Shown here: positions 17,296 to 27,031 of the stretch, in pieces
Numbering within the stretch: position 1 is the stretch's first letter
Layout: every line of letters starts with the position of its first letter
DNA from: Chryseomicrobium aureum
GTDB lineage: Bacteria > Bacillota > Bacilli > Bacillales_A > Planococcaceae
Length of the DNA stretch: 64,000 nt
Assembly: GCF_016909155.1 (NCBI RefSeq)
Contig: NZ_JAFBFG010000009.1
Coordinates: 24,523 to 88,522, forward strand
Reading direction: 5' to 3'
Translations under genes and position numbers: made by a program
Notes under the pieces: model-generated
Told to the model about the DNA's origin: nothing
Database searches by the model: none
What the model saw: only the letters and a program-made list of their open reading frames with translations

Positions 17296-18258
17296 ATGAA
17301 GTTGTTAGAATGGGTGAACATTAAACCTATAGAGAGTTTGAAAGGGAAGGATCTGTTGACACTTTTTGATTACTCAACTGAAGAAGTAAAAGAACTTCTT
17401 GAACTAGCAATAAATCTGAAGTTTTTAACAAAAGAAGAAAAATGCCCTCCACTTCTTGCAGGGAAGACACTTGGAATGATTTTTGAGAAGCATTCGACAC
17501 GCACGCGTATTTCATTTGAAGTAGGCATGCAACAGTTAGGAGGGCATGGTATGTTTATGCATTCTCGGGATTTACAAATCGGACGCGGAGAGAGCATTCC
17601 AGATACTGCGAAAGTATTATCCGGTTACTTAGACGGTATTATGATTCGTGCAAATTCCCACGAGATGGTAGAAGAACTTGCAGAGCATGCGTCGATTCCA
17701 GTAATCAATGGGTTGACTGATTTGTTTCACCCGTGCCAAGCACTTGCCGATCTTCTCACTCTTCAAGAAGTTAAAGGAGGACTTGCAGGGAAAAAACTTG
17801 CGTATATCGGAGATGGCAACAATGTCGCGCACTCTTTAGCCATTGCCGCAGCGCACATGGGGATGCATATTCATATCGCATCTCCGAAAGGGTATGAACC
17901 TGTTGAGTGGATCAGTGAAAAGATCTCAAAACTTGCCATTACCAATGGAGGGTCATACGCAGTGACAAGCAATCCTGTGGAAGCTGTGAAATCTGCCGAC
18001 TGTATCTACACAGATGTGTGGACATCGATGGGACAGGAACAAGAAGCGGAAGCACGACTTGCAGCATTTGAACAATTCCAAGTAAATGATCACTTAGTTG
18101 CGCATGCAAAGTCGGATTATGTATTTTTACACTGTCTTCCTGCGCACCGCGAAGAAGAAGTGACAGCGAGTGTGATAGATGGACCGAATTCTTATGTATT
18201 CCAACAAGCTGAAAATCGTTTACATGCACAAAAGGCAGTACTAGCCTCACTCTTATAA
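17296..18258 (+). CDS. argF: Ornithine carbamoyltransferase
   Basis: Converts ornithine and carbamoyl phosphate to citrulline in arginine synthesis. The carbamoyl-phosphate motif STRTR lies at about residues 61-65, [11 protein letters not shown] at about 141-151, and the ornithine-binding HCLPAHR at about 275-281. 320 aa is typical. The gene stands alone with its own promoter and ARG box; in B. subtilis argF belongs to a larger arginine operon. The ARG box favours the biosynthetic argF role over a catabolic arcB role. Confidence 0.94.
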   Translation: MKLLEWVNIKPIESLKGKDLLTLFDYSTEEVKELLELAINLKFLTKEEKCPPLLAGKTLGMIFEKHSTRTRISFEVGMQQLGGHGMFMHSRDLQIGRGESIPDTAKVLSGYLDGIMIRANSHEMVEELAEHASIPVINGLTDLFHPCQALADLLTLQEVKGGLAGKKLAYIGDGNNVAHSLAIAAAHMGMHIHIASPKGYEPVEWISEKISKLAITNGGSYAVTSNPVEAVKSADCIYTDVWTSMGQEQEAEARLAAFEQFQVNDHLVAHAKSDYVFLHCLPAHREEEVTASVIDGPNSYVFQQAENRLHAQKAVLASLL

Positions 18259-18321
18259 TTTCTAAAACGGCAGGTGTCCGCTATAGAACATTCGTGCCAG
18301 AGGGCATAAAAATAAGTACAT

Positions 18322-18354
18322 AAAAATGGCCCGGGAGACGCTGGACCATTTTTT
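18322..18354. terminator. Bidirectional terminator between argF and the sspI-like gene
   Basis: AAAAATGG-CC and GG-CCATTTTTT form a hairpin with A-runs and T-runs on both sides, suitable for both converging genes. Its right edge touches the stop codon of the minus-strand gene. Confidence 0.75.
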
Positions 18355-18466
18355 AATGGATTGTTTTTTCAAGCAATTTAACAGCATCCTCGATCATCGA
18401 GTAGATGTCTTCGGAAGTGGAACCTGCGACACTTGAAGAGATTGATTCGCGAATTTGAAAAGCCAT
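18353..18466 (-). CDS. Very short SspI-like small acid-soluble spore protein
   Basis: 37-aa reading frame with a strong GGAGGG ribosome site. It starts MAFQIRESISSSVAG and ends DAVKLLEKTIH. As I remember SspI (about 70 aa), the N-terminal half aligns (LR..., V.G, a central I-D-A), but the EEK-LPGLGVLFE half is missing: the frame stops where that part should begin, at the terminator. The location just before ysgA-pheST is the sspI locus in B. subtilis. A sigma-G-like promoter lies upstream. It may be a truncated sspI or an unrelated small protein. Confidence 0.5.
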   Translation of the reverse strand: MAFQIRESISSSVAGSTSEDIYSMIEDAVKLLEKTIH

Positions 18467-18490
18467 TTCATCATCCCTCCGTTTCCTGTA

Positions 18491-18520
18491 TAGTATGTTT
18501 TCTGATAGTCTTTTTTATAC
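18491..18520 (-). promoter_or_regulatory. Sigma-G-like promoter of the sspI-like gene
   Basis: On the minus strand, GTATA (18520-18516), an 18-bp spacer and CATACTA (18497-18491) resemble the forespore sigma-G consensus (about GNATR and CATNNTA). It supports forespore expression of the short gene. Confidence 0.55.
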
Positions 18521-18561
18521 AAAAAGGTATGATACACTGAAAGAAAAAATAGGAGGCTTTT

Positions 18562-19326
18562 ATGAAGCGCATCGAATCAAAAAGCAATGCACTCGTCAAG
18601 CATTGGAAGAAGCTTGTAACTGTTCGCAAAGAACGTGAAAAAACAAAAGAATTTCTTGTAGAAGGTCATCATTTAGTAGAAGAAGCACTCAAGGTGTCTG
18701 GTATGGTCAAACACATTATGATTGGCGACCATGCTACTCTCGATCATAAATGGCAGACCGAGGACATTCAACTGCTTGAAATCAGTCCAGAAGTTGTCCA
18801 GGAACTAGCAGATACGGAACATACACAAGGGATTTTCGCACATTGCCAACAACCTGCATATAAGCTCGCACTCAGCGCATGGTCTCGTGTATTGCTGATT
18901 GACGCTGTGCAAGACCCAGGAAATGTCGGAACTATGATCCGTACGGCAGATGCAGCAGGAGTGGATGCTGTGATTTTAGGCAAAGGAAGTGCAGATGCAT
19001 TTAATCCGAAAACCCTGCGTTCAGCACAAGGCTCAACATTCCATTTACCTGTTCTGAAAGCGGACCTCGAAGACTGGATCGCCAATTTAGCAGATGAAGG
19101 ATTTGTCTTGATTGGAACTGCTCTAGAAGGTGCCAAGAATTATAAAGATGTCGAACCTTCTGACAAAATGGCGTTCATCTTAGGAAATGAAGGAGCAGGC
19201 GTGCAAGCGAACCTTTTAGAACAAGTGGATGCACGCGTGAAAATTCCGATTTATGGACAGGCAGAGTCGTTGAATGTAGCCATTGCCTCTGCCATCGTAC
19301 TCTATCACTTCGCTGAAAAAGCTTGA
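18562..19326 (+). CDS. ysgA: TrmH-family RNA 2'-O-methyltransferase (YsgA-like)
   Basis: SPOUT-class methyltransferase, probably acting on 23S rRNA. An N-terminal substrate-binding region (about residues 1-95, beginning MKRIESKSNALVKHWKKL) precedes the knotted domain with VQDPGNVGTMIRTADAAG (motif 1), FILGNEGAGV (motif 2) and IPIYGQAESLNVAIASAIVLY (motif 3). 254 aa. AGGAGG precedes the ATG. It sits before pheST as in B. subtilis; the modified nucleotide cannot be told from sequence. Confidence 0.9.
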   Translation: MKRIESKSNALVKHWKKLVTVRKEREKTKEFLVEGHHLVEEALKVSGMVKHIMIGDHATLDHKWQTEDIQLLEISPEVVQELADTEHTQGIFAHCQQPAYKLALSAWSRVLLIDAVQDPGNVGTMIRTADAAGVDAVILGKGSADAFNPKTLRSAQGSTFHLPVLKADLEDWIANLADEGFVLIGTALEGAKNYKDVEPSDKMAFILGNEGAGVQANLLEQVDARVKIPIYGQAESLNVAIASAIVLYHFAEKA

Positions 19327-19603
19327 TATTCCTAGAACTGACTCGTATAATGAGTATGAAAATACAACAGCAATGACCGGGAAAAGTATAAGAAGAGCAC
19401 AATGGCTCAGGGAGAATGTGGCTAGACTGAAACCACTTCCCATTGTCTTCTTAGAAGTTCACCCCAGGTAGCTGCCACTTGGACCAGAAATGTAAAGGTG
19501 GCCGGTTCCGAGCCGTTATTCGTTTGAGTGATGATGCTTTGAGCATGATAACTAGGGTGGTACCGCGATGATAACTCGTCCCTTTTTGGGGCGAGTTTTT
19601 TGT
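19323..19603 (+). promoter_or_regulatory. T-box leader of pheST
   Basis: The promoter TTGATA (19323-19328), 17 bp, TATAAT (19346-19351) overlaps the end of ysgA. The T-box core AGGGTGGTACCGCG is at 19554-19567, and the terminator ACTCGTCCC/GGGGCGAGT with T-run at 19574-19603. A TTC (Phe) specifier lies at about 19458-19460. Uncharged tRNA-Phe should promote read-through. Confidence 0.93.
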
Positions 19604-19629
19604 TTTGTCAAAATAAGGAGGAATCGACA

Positions 19630-20667
19630 ATGGAAGCACAACTTTCCGCGTTAAAACAAGAAGTTCTTGAAAAAATCCAAGCCGCTTCAACAGTCAAAGA
19701 ATTACAAGACGTCCGTGTAGCTTATCTCGGAAAAAAAGGGCCTATCACGGATCTATTAAAAGGCATGGGGAAACTTCCTGCTGAAGAACGACCGAAGATG
19801 GGGGCGCTTGTTAATGAGATGCGCCAAGAAGTCACGGCTGTTTTAGATGCACGTATGACAGAACTTGAAGCGGCTGCAGTGGAAGCGCAACTTGCGAATG
19901 AGACAATCGACGTCACGTTACCAGGTCGTCCTGTACAAATCGGGAATCACCATCCATTAACAAAAGTCATCGAAGAAATTGAAGACTTGTTCATCGGTAT
20001 GGGCTATGAAATCGCAGAAGGACCAGAAGTAGAGAAAGACTACTATAACTTTGAAGCACTGAACCTTCCAAAAGGTCACCCAGCACGTGATATGCAAGAC
20101 TCGTTCTATATTTCAGAAGAGCTTTTATTACGTACACATACGTCACCCGTGCAAGCACGTACGATGGAAAAGAAAAAAGGGGAGCCGATTCGCATCATCT
20201 GTCCAGGTAAGGTATTCCGACGTGACAACGATGACGCAACACACTCACACCAGTTCATGCAGATTGAAGGACTTGTCATTGGCGAAAATATTCGCATGAC
20301 GGACTTAAAAGGAACACTCGACTTACTCGGCAAGAAAATGTTCGGCTCAAACCGTGAAATTCGTCTACGCCCAAGCTTCTTCCCGTTCACAGAGCCATCC
20401 GTTGAAATGGATATCTCGTGTTTCAAATGTGGCGGTTCAGGATGTTCTGTATGTAAGCGCACTGGCTGGATTGAGATTTTAGGGGCCGGAATGGTACACC
20501 CGAATGTTTTAGAGATGGCAGGATACGACCCGGAGAAAGTATCGGGATTTGCATTCGGAATCGGAGCAGAGCGTATTGCGATGCTGAAATACGGAGTCGA
20601 AGATATTCGTCACTTCTATACAAACGATATGCGGTTCATTCAACAGTTTGAACGCACGGAAGGGTAA
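19630..20667 (+). CDS. pheS: Phenylalanine--tRNA ligase alpha subunit
   Basis: Catalytic subunit of the alpha2-beta2 class II synthetase. An N-terminal coiled coil (about residues 1-85) precedes the catalytic domain. Motif 2 contains [20 protein letters not shown] (about 195-215) and motif 3 [17 protein letters not shown] (about 302-318). 345 aa is standard. The start ATG at 19630 follows AAGGAGG; an in-frame codon at 19600 lies inside the terminator. pheT follows after 12 bp. Confidence 0.97.
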   Translation: MEAQLSALKQEVLEKIQAASTVKELQDVRVAYLGKKGPITDLLKGMGKLPAEERPKMGALVNEMRQEVTAVLDARMTELEAAAVEAQLANETIDVTLPGRPVQIGNHHPLTKVIEEIEDLFIGMGYEIAEGPEVEKDYYNFEALNLPKGHPARDMQDSFYISEELLLRTHTSPVQARTMEKKKGEPIRIICPGKVFRRDNDDATHSHQFMQIEGLVIGENIRMTDLKGTLDLLGKKMFGSNREIRLRPSFFPFTEPSVEMDISCFKCGGSGCSVCKRTGWIEILGAGMVHPNVLEMAGYDPEKVSGFAFGIGAERIAMLKYGVEDIRHFYTNDMRFIQQFERTEG

Positions 20668-20679
20668 GGTGGAAAGCAT

Positions 20680-23088
20680 ATGTTAGTATCACTAAATTGG
20701 TTAGCAAACTACGTCGATCTTTCAGGCGAAAACCCGTCTGAACTCGCTGAAAAAATTACGCGTTCTGGCATTGAAGTCGATGCACTCGAAGTTCGTTCAC
20801 AAGATATGAAAAATATTGTGGTTGGGCATGTTGTTTCCAAAGAGAAGCACCCGGAAGCAGATAAATTAAACATCTGCCAAGTCAATGTAGGAGCAGACGA
20901 ATTGTCGCAAATCGTGTGTGGCGCACCAAACGTCGATGCAGGACAAAAAGTCATAGTCGCCGTTCCAGGCGCACGTCTACCAGGCGGTTTCAAAATTAAA
21001 AAAGCAAAATTACGTGGGCAAGAATCGCATGGTATGATCTGTTCGCTTCAAGAGTTAGGCATCGAAGGGAAAGCAGTACCAAAAGCATTTGCAGATGGCA
21101 TTTTTGTATTGCCGGAAGAGGCGGAAATCGGAGCAGATGCGCTTGAGTATTTATCACTCCACGACACAGTGTTGGAGCTCGGCTTGACTCCAAACCGTGC
21201 AGACGCGATGAGCATGCTTGGTGTGGCCTATGAAGTAGCAGCGATTTTAGGGAAAGACGTGAAACTTCCAGAAATTAGCTACACAGAAGGCTCTGAAAAA
21301 GCGGCAGATTACTTAGCATTAGAGGTGCAGGCGAAAGACGCAAACCCTTACTATAGTGCAAAAGTCATTAAAGATGTCCAAGTCGGACCATCCCCACAAT
21401 GGCTACAAAACCGTTTGATGGCGGTTGGTGTACGTCCACACAACAATGTTGTTGACGTCACGAACTATGTCTTGATGGAATATGGTCAGCCACTACATGC
21501 GTTTGACTATGACCGATTGGAAACGAAAAAAATCGTTGTTCGTATGGCATCGGAAGGCGAAAAAATCACAACGCTCGATGATCAAGAACGCACGCTTGCG
21601 GAGACGGACCTTGTGATTACAAATGGTGAAGTACCTGTTGCAGTTGCGGGTGTCATGGGCGGTGCAAATAGTGAAGTAAGTGACGAGACGACAACGATCG
21701 TTCTTGAGTCTGCTTATTTCACAGGCAGTTTTGTTCGTCAAACGTCGAAGAAACTTGGCCTTCGTTCGGATGCATCGGCACGTTTTGAAAAAGGTGTCGA
21801 CCCGAACCGTGTAGAAGCAGCAGCAGAGCGAGCGGCACAACTACTTGCAGAACTTGCGGGTGGAACAGTGTTAACAGGCTCAGTTGTTGTCGATGAACTC
21901 GATAAAACACCGAAAAAAGTCATAGTGTCTCCAGACTTCATAAACGAACGTTTAGGGATGAAAATCTCATTGGATGAAATGCAGCACATTTTGACACGTC
22001 TACAATTCCCGTTTGAGGTTGCAAACGGCTTGTTCTATATTGACGCCCCAACTCGTCGCCAAGATATCGTCATTCCAGAAGATATCGTCGAAGAGATTGC
22101 GCGTATGTACGGCTATGATCGCATTCCGATGACTCTTCCAGAAGGCGCACATCAAGCAGGTGGGTTGTCACCTTACCAAGCAAAGCGTCGTCTTGTGCGT
22201 CAAACACTTGAGGGGGCTGGCCTCTATCAAGCTGTAACATACTCATTAACGTCCCATGAGCAGTCGCAAAAGTTTGCATTGCACCAAGCAGACGTAACAA
22301 AGTTATTGATGCCGATGTCAGAAGAACGCAGCACCCTTCGTCAAAGTTTAATTCCTCACTTAATTGAAGCGGCGAGCTACAATGTTGCACGCCGTGTTGA
22401 GAGTGTTGCGCTTTATGAAGTAGGTTCAGTCTTCCTAGACAATGGTGTGGACGAGCTTCCTACTGAAATCGAGCATGTGGCTGGAATCGTGACAGGTCTT
22501 TGGGTAGATCACATGTGGCAAGGTGAGAAAAAGCCAGTTGATTTCTTCGTTGTAAAAGGTATCGTGGAAGCTCTTGCTGCAAAATTAGGCGTGACACTTT
22601 CCTACACACAAGCGAAGATGGACGGCTTGCACCCTGGTCGCACAGCAGAAATCTTTTTAGGGGAAGAGCTAGTGGGCTTCATCGGTCAATTGCACCCGAA
22701 TGAACAAAAGCGCGTTGATTTGAAAGATACGTTTGTATTCGAATTAAACTTGGAGCGATTGATTACTGAACAGAAACCAACAATTAGCTACACGCCAGTT
22801 TCGCGTTTCCCAGCAATCACACGTGATATTGCATTAGTTGTGGACCGTGCATTGCCGGCGTCAACGCTTGAAACGATTATTCGTGGTTCGGGTGGTCGCT
22901 TAGTTTCAGCAGTTCGTCTGTTTGATTTGTACCAAGGGGAGAAGATGGCAGATGATAAGAAGTCTGTTGCATTCTCAATCACATATCAAGATGCGGAGCG
23001 TACGTTGACGGATGAAGAAGTTGTGGCGGCACACGATAAAGTAGTCGCTGCTCTAGCATCAGAAGCAAATGCGGAACTACGCGGATAA
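20680..23088 (+). CDS. pheT: Phenylalanine--tRNA ligase beta subunit
   Basis: Editing and tRNA-binding subunit partnering PheS. Visible domains: an N-terminal tRNA-binding OB fold with HPEADKLNICQVNVG (about residues 53-67), the B3/B4 editing domain, B5 (about 405-480), a catalytic-like core, and the C-terminal FDX-ACB anticodon domain starting YTPVSRFPAITRD (about 704). 802 aa is normal for Bacillales. AAGGTGG precedes the ATG. Confidence 0.97.
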   Translation: MLVSLNWLANYVDLSGENPSELAEKITRSGIEVDALEVRSQDMKNIVVGHVVSKEKHPEADKLNICQVNVGADELSQIVCGAPNVDAGQKVIVAVPGARLPGGFKIKKAKLRGQESHGMICSLQELGIEGKAVPKAFADGIFVLPEEAEIGADALEYLSLHDTVLELGLTPNRADAMSMLGVAYEVAAILGKDVKLPEISYTEGSEKAADYLALEVQAKDANPYYSAKVIKDVQVGPSPQWLQNRLMAVGVRPHNNVVDVTNYVLMEYGQPLHAFDYDRLETKKIVVRMASEGEKITTLDDQERTLAETDLVITNGEVPVAVAGVMGGANSEVSDETTTIVLESAYFTGSFVRQTSKKLGLRSDASARFEKGVDPNRVEAAAERAAQLLAELAGGTVLTGSVVVDELDKTPKKVIVSPDFINERLGMKISLDEMQHILTRLQFPFEVANGLFYIDAPTRRQDIVIPEDIVEEIARMYGYDRIPMTLPEGAHQAGGLSPYQAKRRLVRQTLEGAGLYQAVTYSLTSHEQSQKFALHQADVTKLLMPMSEERSTLRQSLIPHLIEAASYNVARRVESVALYEVGSVFLDNGVDELPTEIEHVAGIVTGLWVDHMWQGEKKPVDFFVVKGIVEALAAKLGVTLSYTQAKMDGLHPGRTAEIFLGEELVGFIGQLHPNEQKRVDLKDTFVFELNLERLITEQKPTISYTPVSRFPAITRDIALVVDRALPASTLETIIRGSGGRLVSAVRLFDLYQGEKMADDKKSVAFSITYQDAERTLTDEEVVAAHDKVVAALASEANAELRG

Positions 23089-23141
23089 GTTTTAGAGTGA
23101 AATCCTGTTGAATCTTTTCCTAGTAAGGGCTTTATGACTTG

Positions 23142-23168
23142 AGGGCTGATTGTAATCAGCCCTTTTTC
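23142..23168 (+). terminator. Terminator after pheT
   Basis: AGGGCTGAT and ATCAGCCCT form a perfect stem with a TGTA loop and a TTTTT tail. Confidence 0.9.
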
Positions 23169-23257
23169 TAGTGGTTGGGGAGAAAAAGAGTAGGTTTAGG
23201 GGAAGTAGTGAAGGGTTTATAACAAGAAAAGTTGGTAGCTTGAAAACTGAGCGACCG

Positions 23258-23376
23258 TTCTTCTACCGAAAATGAAATTTCTTCTACCGAAATGCAGTTT
23301 TATTGTACCCAAAGTGTAATTTATTCTACCCAAGTCTAGATTTCTTCTACCGAAGTCGTTTTATGGAAACTAATTC
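23258..23376 (+). repeat. 21-bp-period array B, five units plus terminal TTATGGAAACTAATT
   Basis: Five units start at 23258, 23279, 23300, 23321 and 23342, exactly 21 bp apart. The core is TTMTTCTACCSAA, followed by about eight variable bases. The array runs into TTATGGAAACTAATTC at 23361-23376. It occupies the convergent gap between pheT and rnhC; the 339-bp gap otherwise holds only the two terminators. Confidence 0.85.
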
Positions 23377-23390
23377 GCACTTCTTAGTAT

Positions 23391-23422
23391 AGAAAATAGC
23401 ACCCTCTAAATCAGAAGGTGCT
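23391..23422 (-). terminator. Terminator after rnhC
   Basis: Read on the minus strand, AGCACCTTCT and AGAGGGTGCT form a hairpin followed by a T-rich tail (TATTTTCT), just past the rnhC stop codon. Confidence 0.75.
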
Positions 23423-23427
23423 GTTTA

Positions 23428-24348
23428 TCAATGTTTCAACTTCTCAGCGATCTTAATAGCCTTCTGTGTGTTCGCGAAATGCGCCTTTGTCAACGTCTTT
23501 AAATACGCCAATCCTTTCTTGTGGAGAATCCGTGCAGCAACCTCATCAACTTTTGCCCCGGCGCCTTTCGGAATTGTGACGCCGACCTGCTGAGACAACT
23601 TGTCCATCTCCTCTAAAAACGCATTGCGCGCTAAAATAGAGGCGGCAGCAACAGCAACATGCAGACCTTCTGCTTTTGTGGCGAAATACACATTCTCTTC
23701 GATGATTTCCTTTTGCTTCGCGATATGACGATAATAGATACTTTTCTCCGCAAACTGATCAATCAAAATTGCATCTGGTTTTTCATCACCGAGTTTCCGC
23801 AAGACGTGTTTTAATGCTTGATTGTGCAACAACGCTTTGATTTTACCCTGCGACCATTTTTTGTCAGTCGCATCATTATACTTGGCCATGGGAAGGATAA
23901 GAATACTGTGGGTAAAGGCTGCTTTAATATCCGGTGCAACCTTTCGTATGAATGCATCGTTCAATTGTTTAGAGTCTTTGCACCCAAGTTCTTCGGCAAG
24001 CGAAATTTTATCGGCAGGAATATAGCATGCTGCAACAGTGATGGGTCCGAAAAAGTCACCCGTACCTGTCTCATCAGATCCGATAACGGACAATTTATGA
24101 AAACCTTCTGGCAGCAAATTCGACTGAATAGGTTCAGACGACGTAAAAGCTTGCCACTGTTCTGCTTCACGCGTGGCACCGTCTCCTTGAAACATCACTT
24201 TTCCAGACTTGTAAACGCTGATGCGTGTGTCTGGAAGCTTAGCGGCAAATACCATTCCAGGAGCTTTAGCAGGAATTGCGTGCAAATCATACTGCGAAAT
24301 CAAATGATTTATTTGGGATTTATCTAATACGATGACAATGTTTGACAT
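23428..24348 (-). CDS. rnhC: Ribonuclease HIII
   Basis: Removes RNA from RNA-DNA hybrids. An N-terminal TBP-like substrate-binding domain (about residues 1-85) precedes the RNase H fold with GSDETGTGDFFGPI (about 93-106), carrying the D-E active-site pair, and a further Asp in ILIDQFAEK (about 199). 306 aa is usual for HIII, which is longer than HII. It faces the opposite way to its neighbours, as in B. subtilis, and is divergent from zapA. Confidence 0.95.
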   Translation of the reverse strand: MSNIVIVLDKSQINHLISQYDLHAIPAKAPGMVFAAKLPDTRISVYKSGKVMFQGDGATREAEQWQAFTSSEPIQSNLLPEGFHKLSVIGSDETGTGDFFGPITVAACYIPADKISLAEELGCKDSKQLNDAFIRKVAPDIKAAFTHSILILPMAKYNDATDKKWSQGKIKALLHNQALKHVLRKLGDEKPDAILIDQFAEKSIYYRHIAKQKEIIEENVYFATKAEGLHVAVAAASILARNAFLEEMDKLSQQVGVTIPKGAGAKVDEVAARILHKKGLAYLKTLTKAHFANTQKAIKIAEKLKH

Positions 24349-24425
24349 AGCTATGTTCCTTTCTTTCCATCTCTCTCCACTTCATGGTATCATAGTTATT
24401 AGGATTTTCTGAGGAGGTCTTGTCT

Positions 24426-24698
24426 TTGTCAGATCAAACAATTACACGAGTAGCTGTGGATATTTACGGTACTACATACAAAATGGCAGGGTACGAGCCA
24501 GCAGGACATATGCGTTTAGTCGCGACGATGGTCGATGATAAAATGCGTGAGATCCAATCGGCAAATCCAAGTCTTGACACGGCAAAGCTTGCCGTACTAA
24601 CAGCCGTCAATACGATGCACGACTATTTAAAAGTGAAAGAACAACTAGAAGAACTTGAACAGCAATTGAAACAGTTAAAGGGCGGTCTAAATGATTGA
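24426..24698 (+). CDS. zapA: Cell division protein ZapA
   Basis: 90-aa FtsZ-ring-associated protein. The start is TTG at 24426, about 8 bases after GAGGAGG; another TTG at 24420 is too close to that site. The product begins [19 protein letters not shown], the family beginning, and ends in a coiled coil (about residues 60-88, [15 protein letters not shown]). It overlaps cvpA by 8 bp. Confidence 0.92.
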   Translation: MSDQTITRVAVDIYGTTYKMAGYEPAGHMRLVATMVDDKMREIQSANPSLDTAKLAVLTAVNTMHDYLKVKEQLEELEQQLKQLKGGLND

Positions 24699-25242
24699 TA
24701 TTTTATTACTGATTATTCTTGTTGGAGGCATCATAGTAGGGGCAAAGCGTGGACTGATTGTACAATTGATCCATATGATTGGATTCGTCGTCGCTTTGAT
24801 TGTTGCCTTCAAGTATTACAAACCTCTCGCAGAAAAGTTTGTGCTGTGGGTTCCATTCCCAGCCATCACATCGAACTCGCAATTATCATTTGCAGTGGAA
24901 GCACTAGATCTTGATCAAACGTTTTATCGTATCATTGCATTTGCACTTATTTTCTTTATTGTAAAATTTGCCTTACAAATCGTTGCCTCTATGTTTGATT
25001 TCCTTAAGTTTTTACCAGTGCTCGGACAAATCAGCAGTATTTTAGGTGCGATTTTAGGATTTATCGAAATTTACTTCCTACTATTTGTATTGCTGTATGT
25101 ACTAGCGCTACTGCCTGTAGACATGATTCAGACGGCAATCGGTGGGTCAGCAATCGCTAATTTTGTTTTAGAAAATACACCTTTCTTATCAGAGGCGGTG
25201 AAGGACTGGTGGTATATCTACCAGGAGAACCGTTCCGCATAA
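24691..25242 (+). CDS. cvpA: CvpA family membrane protein
   Basis: 183-aa protein with four predicted membrane segments (about residues 2-20, 25-45, 75-100, 113-140) and the [19 protein letters not shown] segment typical of CvpA. The E. coli relative is needed for colicin V production; the role in Bacillales is unclear. It is translationally coupled to zapA (8-bp overlap), and polX follows. Confidence 0.9.
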   Translation: MIDILLLIILVGGIIVGAKRGLIVQLIHMIGFVVALIVAFKYYKPLAEKFVLWVPFPAITSNSQLSFAVEALDLDQTFYRIIAFALIFFIVKFALQIVASMFDFLKFLPVLGQISSILGAILGFIEIYFLLFVLLYVLALLPVDMIQTAIGGSAIANFVLENTPFLSEAVKDWWYIYQENRSA

Positions 25243-25249
25243 CGAATCA

Positions 25250-25282
25250 AAAACTTCTCTCGCCAGTTGGGAGGAGTTTTTC
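25250..25282 (+). terminator. Possible terminator between cvpA and polX
   Basis: AAAAACTTCTC and GGGAGGAGTTTTT form an imperfect hairpin ending in T residues. It sits just before polX, so it may be an attenuator rather than a full stop. Confidence 0.55.
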
Positions 25283-25311
25283 TCGCTTTTACGACAAAGG
25301 AGTGGTACGTC

Positions 25312-27018
25312 ATGGATAAAAAAACAATCATTCGCGCACTTGAGCGCATTGCACTTCTAATGGAACTGCAAGGAGAGAACCCGTTTAAAGTCAGTGCTTT
25401 TCGTAAAGCGGCACAAACATTAGAACTGGATTCTCGAAGCCTCTCCGAGATGGAGGATCTGACAAAGTTAAAAGGTATTGGCGCCGCTACCGGAGGCGTG
25501 ATTACCGACTTATTAAACGACGGAGAGTCGATTCTGTTAAAAGAGCTCGAGGAAAAAGTACCACAAGGTTTAGTGGAGATGTTGCAAATCCCTGGAATGG
25601 GAGGCAAAAAAATTGCCAAACTGCACGCAGAACTAGGTATTGAAACACTTGAAGGACTGCGTGAAGCTTGCGAGAAGAACGAAGTCCAGGCCCTAGCAGG
25701 TTTCGGTAAAAAGACAGAAGAAAAGATTTTAAAAGAGCTCGACCAACTTGCAAGCCGCCCAGACCGGTATCCGATTTGGAAACTTGAACCGATTGTGGCG
25801 CACATTGAATCACTGTTACACAATCATGAAGCCGTCTCACGTGCATCTGTTGCGGGTTCATTCCGACGCACGAAAGAGACGAGTAAAGACCTCGACTTCG
25901 TCATTGCAACGACAGATGTCCCAGCAGTCAAGGAACTGCTGAAAGAAACATTAGATATCGAAGAAATGATTGCCAATGGAGATACGAAAATGTCGGTAGC
26001 ACTTGCTAAACCGGAACGCGTGGATGTTGATTTCCGATTTGTGAAAGACGAAGAGTTTGTCTCGACACTGCATCACTTCACCGGCTCGAAAGACCACAAT
26101 ATTCGGATTCGTCAACTCGCGAAAGAGCGCGACTGGAAGATCAGTGAATACGGAGTGGAAAAAGAAGATGGGTCGGTGACGACATACGAATCAGAAGCAG
26201 CATTCTTCGCAGACTTCAATTTGTCATTCATTCCACCGAGCGTCCGGGAGTCCGGGCAAGAACTCGATAAACTCGATCTACTTGACGAGCTTGTGCAATT
26301 AGAAGACATAAAATCAGACTTACACATGCATACGACATGGTCAGATGGTGCCCATTCATTAGAAGAAATGATTGAGGGATGCCTAGCAAAAGACTATGAA
26401 CTAATGGTCATAACGGATCATTCGCGCTATCTGCGGGTCGCGAACGGATTGACTCCTGAACGACTACGTGAGCAAAACAAAAAAATTAAAGAACTCCAAA
26501 AGTCATATCCCGGTATTCATATCTTATCTGGAACGGAGATGGACATATTACCGGATGGAACACTCGACTTTGAGGACGAACTCCTGGCAGAACTTGATTA
26601 TGTCATTGCATCGATTCATTCTAGCTTTTCGCAACCACAAGAGAAAATTATGGAACGCTTATATGCAGCAATCTCGAACCCCAATGTCGACATGATTGCG
26701 CACCCGACAGGTCGAATAGTCGGAGAACGTCCGGGATACGAGCCGGATGTAGAACAACTCTTACACTGGGCAAAAGAGTTCGATAAGATTGTCGAATTAA
26801 ACGCAAATCCATACCGATTAGACCTTGCAGTGAATTGGTTAGAGCGCGCACAAGAGTTAGAGGTGAAAGTGGCAATCAATACAGATGCCCATCATCTTGA
26901 CCATTTACGCTTTATGGATATCGGTGTACGTCATGCGCAAAAAGCATGGCTGAAAAAAGAATTGATCGTCAACACCTGGGAACCCAAACAACTACTCGAC
27001 TATTTAGCTCGTAAGTAA
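25312..27018 (+). CDS. polX: DNA polymerase X with PHP domain
   Basis: Family X repair polymerase fused to a PHP exonuclease/phosphoesterase. The N-terminal helix-hairpin-helix regions contain [10 protein letters not shown] and [17 protein letters not shown] (about residues 53-110). The polymerase motif is [18 protein letters not shown] (about 181-198) with its Asp pair. The C-terminal PHP domain has [15 protein letters not shown] (about 335-349), TDHSRYL and TDAHH (about 524). Start ATG 25312 follows AAGGAG; an in-frame start at 25267 would lie in the hairpin. 568 aa. mutS2 follows after 13 bp. Confidence 0.96.
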   Translation: MDKKTIIRALERIALLMELQGENPFKVSAFRKAAQTLELDSRSLSEMEDLTKLKGIGAATGGVITDLLNDGESILLKELEEKVPQGLVEMLQIPGMGGKKIAKLHAELGIETLEGLREACEKNEVQALAGFGKKTEEKILKELDQLASRPDRYPIWKLEPIVAHIESLLHNHEAVSRASVAGSFRRTKETSKDLDFVIATTDVPAVKELLKETLDIEEMIANGDTKMSVALAKPERVDVDFRFVKDEEFVSTLHHFTGSKDHNIRIRQLAKERDWKISEYGVEKEDGSVTTYESEAAFFADFNLSFIPPSVRESGQELDKLDLLDELVQLEDIKSDLHMHTTWSDGAHSLEEMIEGCLAKDYELMVITDHSRYLRVANGLTPERLREQNKKIKELQKSYPGIHILSGTEMDILPDGTLDFEDELLAELDYVIASIHSSFSQPQEKIMERLYAAISNPNVDMIAHPTGRIVGERPGYEPDVEQLLHWAKEFDKIVELNANPYRLDLAVNWLERAQELEVKVAINTDAHHLDHLRFMDIGVRHAQKAWLKKELIVNTWEPKQLLDYLARK

Positions 27019-27031
27019 AAGGAGGCGCACA

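Noticed and set aside
23258..23376. 21-bp arrays as miniature CRISPR arrays
   Set aside because: Period 21 with about 12-base cores and 8-10-base variable parts is far below CRISPR repeat and spacer sizes, cores are not palindromic, and no cas gene is in the window.
23818..24327. 169-codon plus-strand frame opposite rnhC
   Set aside because: It is a shadow of rnhC, which has clear RNase HIII motifs on the other strand.
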